Both the position numbers and the translations under genes were made by a program. This document shows positions 13,266-15,401 of a DNA stretch of 15,401 nucleotides, piece after piece (positions within the stretch are counted from its first letter, which is position 1; every line of letters starts with the position of its first letter). The notes below the pieces were generated by a model. That model was not told the DNA's origin. It was given only the letters and a program-made list of their open reading frames with translations, and did no database searches. The DNA is from Physocladia obscura (lineage: Eukaryota; Chytridiomycota; Chytridiomycetes; Chytridiales; Chytriomycetaceae), in NCBI GenBank assembly GCA_027596945.1, contig JADGJH010000678.1, positions 1 to 15,401 of the forward strand. The letters are read 5' to 3'.

Positions 13266-15205
13266 ATGGTTGATGCCGTGCGGAATGTGCTCCGTCCGTC
13301 CGAAGAATGCCAAGCTGCGTGCGACGTGTTTAGTGTCCGTCCAAACGCGGCCAGCGAACGCAAACGCCGTGTTCTTGCCGTTATCGCTAGTATCGCGTCC
13401 GACGAAGCTGCGTACGTTTTATTCTACGACCTATTTATTCTCATTGACTCTTTGATCGCATCTCGTTCTCTGTCCATCGTATTTTCAGTGTTCTACTTTT
13501 GCGTCGCGCCCCAGCTCCAAACTCTTCCACATCCCCAACAGCAACTTCAACATACACACGCGAAAATTATAATAATACCCAAAACACCCCCGAAATTCAA
13601 TCTCTTGTCGTTGTACACGCGATTCCCATCATTGCTACGTTCCGCATGACTCTGGCACAAGCCCCTTTGGGCGGTGTCTTTACGCTGCGCCTTTTTGATT
13701 CGTTTGCTGAAGTCGAACTCGTCCTGACTACCAATTTTTTGGCCGATTTGCAACCTGTTCTTGTTGTTTTGCAGCGCCAAGCCGCCCAAGCAAGTTTGGT
13801 GTTGATAGCGAGTAAAGTAGTACAACGATTTGATTTTGAAAGATTACGGATTGAACTATTGAGTTAATCGAAAGATCAATGGTTGAAGGGAATTACACGC
13901 GCAACAACAAAAAAAAAGTCAATAAGTGGAGAGCGAGCGATAACGAGCATCAAAAAAGAAAAAACAAAAATACTGTGTATTTTTTAACAAAACGAGTGAT
14001 GAACATTATTTACATTTATAATTGTTCAAAATTACTAATGTGATTTTTCAATCCATCTTCAAGAATCGCGAAACTTGATCAGAGATTTTGAATGGCTGCA
14101 AGTATACCGCAACCAACTAAATAGTGTTGAAAGGGTGAAAACTCATGGTAATATAATGCTTTTACGATTTTTTTGACGAAATAAATTAATCAGAAAAAAA
14201 AAAGTTTCAACAAATCCATTCATCTTGGACAATTTTTTCCTAAACGCAATGAACTCTCGTTTGATTAAAGAAAACTGGATGGCTTCGCAACAAAAAAGTA
14301 AAGAAAATGAATTTTCTGTATTTAACGGCGTTACGTGAGTTTTTTTTACTTCATCCGCCTCTCTCGTCTGCATATACAAACATTATGTGCCGACAGAATT
14401 TTCACTGGCACTTGGAATATCAATGGACAAGAACCGATCGAATCAATATCTCCATGGCTCCACCCTAATGCCGATATATATGTCTTAGGGTGCGTTTTGT
14501 TTTCAAATAAAAATGATGTGATTTATGTGTTGAAATACTTGCCACAGATTTCAAGAGCTTGATCTTAGTACCGAAATTTACTTGATCAGTGATAACACAA
14601 AGCAATTGTATTGGTGTGAACTTATTGAACAATATTTGGACAATATGGCAGGAAAATTTTCAAAGGTGAAAACAGTTAAAAAGAAAATTATTGAAATATT
14701 CTTAACTCTTTTTTTTCTTTTTTTTTTTTTTTAAAATAAAAAAGGTTGCCGTTCGACAATTAATTGGATTGCTGATTGTTGTATACGCAAGAATTGAGAT
14801 AGTCTCGCGAATAAGCGAGGTTCAAACTGACGCCGTTGGCACTGGGTTTCTCGGAGCAGTTGAGAAAACAACACAATCCTCCTAAAATACCTGCCATACC
14901 CATTATAGAATAATAATAAGAAATAAAATAAAGGGAAACAAAGGAAGCGTAAGCTGTCGATTCCGATTAGACGATTCGTATCTCTGTTTTGTGAACGTGC
15001 ATCTTGCCGCCGACTCGAACCAAGTGGACCGGAGAAACCAGGATTTCAACGAAATCTGCAAAAGGACGAAATATACTATCACCAGCGGCGGCGTTGCAGA
15101 TATTCGCGAATACTTGAAGGCTAATCCGTGGGTACCTTCAAATTTTGATTTAGTATCGGCGCCGTCATCTCCATCGCTTAATGTGCTGGGAATGTTTGAT
15201 TCAGA
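13266..15205 (+). CDS. OCRL/INPP5B-type inositol polyphosphate 5-phosphatase (partial, 3' end beyond the window)
   Basis: Exons: 13266-13411, 13489-13862, 14064-14147, 14205-14334, 14397-14489, 14548-14665, 14745-14858, 14934-15205, all with matching phases; 443 complete codons are present. Catalytic motifs in order: FTGTWNINGQ (247-256), YVLGFQELDLSTE with metal-binding Glu 279, ISEVQTDAVGTGFLGAGNKG, then NVHLAAD with His 376 and RRNQDFNEI. The family's next block (WLGDLNYR) should lie just past the window. These enzymes remove the 5-phosphate from PI(4,5)P2 or PI(3,4,5)P3 on membranes. Residues 1-173 show no sharp motif but end like a PH-type domain (strands, then a helix FLADLQPVLVVLQRQ). 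Joining them at donor 13863 (GTTAAT) to acceptor 14063, which has TACTAA 25 nt upstream, puts GTWN near residue 250, as in OCRL. Alternatively 13266-13867 is a separate 174-residue gene. Donor 14859 (GTTGAG) is the weakest junction. Confidence 0.85.
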
Positions 15206-15401
15206 GTAAGTTTTTTCGTGTGTATGCGTATTGTATTTGAAGCGAGGATCTGTTTTGTATTTTCTTCAATTTTTTTTTTTTTTTTTTTTTTTAAGTAATT
15301 TTATTTTAATGGGCGATTTAAAAAATGGGGTTTAATTTTGTTATTGGGTCCAAAAAAAATTTTTGGCCCAAAAAAAAATTAAAAAAAATTTTAAAAAAAA
15401 C
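15206..15401. other. Intron start, then homopolymer-rich low-complexity sequence at the window end
   Basis: GTAAGT at 15206 opens an intron of the 5-phosphatase. A 23-base T run covers about 15270-15292. From 15330 on the sequence is made of long A and T runs with an imperfect inverted repeat (GGGTCCAAAAA at 15346-15356 against TTTTTGGCCC at 15360-15369). No coding frame for the expected next exon is visible. Confidence 0.6.

Noticed and set aside
13879..14043. Plus-strand ORF of 54 codons as a separate gene or first phosphatase exon
   Set aside because: Lys/Asn-rich with no phase-compatible donor to the acceptor at 14063; it lies in the inferred 201-nt intron.

Overview
The window is nuclear DNA from a fungus, probably an intron-rich, AT-rich, early-diverging lineage of chytrid type. 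That placement is inferred from gene content and style. Two genes belong to essentially fungal families (the Rtt109 H3K56 acetyltransferase and a White Collar-1-like LOV photoreceptor). The ABC transporter has the hallmarks of the fungal Ybt1/Vmr1 branch of ABCC. Coding exons are GC-richer than the surrounding AT-rich DNA. Introns are mostly 48-126 nt with GT...AG ends. I saw no prokaryotic operon, tRNA, rRNA, CRISPR array or intact transposon.

Layout. 1-374 holds no gene I can call; it has an AT-rich tract and one possible exon. 375-683 (+) is a short unrecognised ORF. 892-2913 (-) is a four-exon, 599-residue WC-1-like photoreceptor (LOV, PAS, PAS) with no GATA zinc finger. 2941-4356 (+) is an intronless RTT109, whose ATG lies 27 bp from the photoreceptor's ATG. 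4423-5682 (-) is SEC22, convergent with RTT109; six exons give exactly 215 residues. 5683-6218 is the upstream region of the next gene and carries two TATA boxes. 6219-12293 (+) is a 16-exon ABCC transporter of 1716 residues. 12417-13238 (-) is an unrecognised 251-residue low-complexity protein. 13266 to beyond 15205 (+) is an OCRL/INPP5B-type inositol polyphosphate 5-phosphatase, again starting 27 bp from its divergent neighbour and cut by the window end. From about 15270 on the sequence is homopolymer-rich and may be a contig edge.

The exon models were built by hand from family motifs and splice sites. Independent checks: exon lengths sum to a multiple of three in every complete model (1800, 648, 5151 and 756 nt), and the SEC22 model has the length usual for its family.

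The neighbourhood looks like a compact stretch of housekeeping and signalling genes: light sensing, chromatin acetylation, ER-Golgi vesicle fusion, membrane transport and phosphoinositide turnover. Nothing suggests one pathway or a transferred island. The most notable points are the photoreceptor without a zinc finger, the two very short divergent promoters of equal length, introns at or inside start codons, and an altered catalytic loop in Rtt109.
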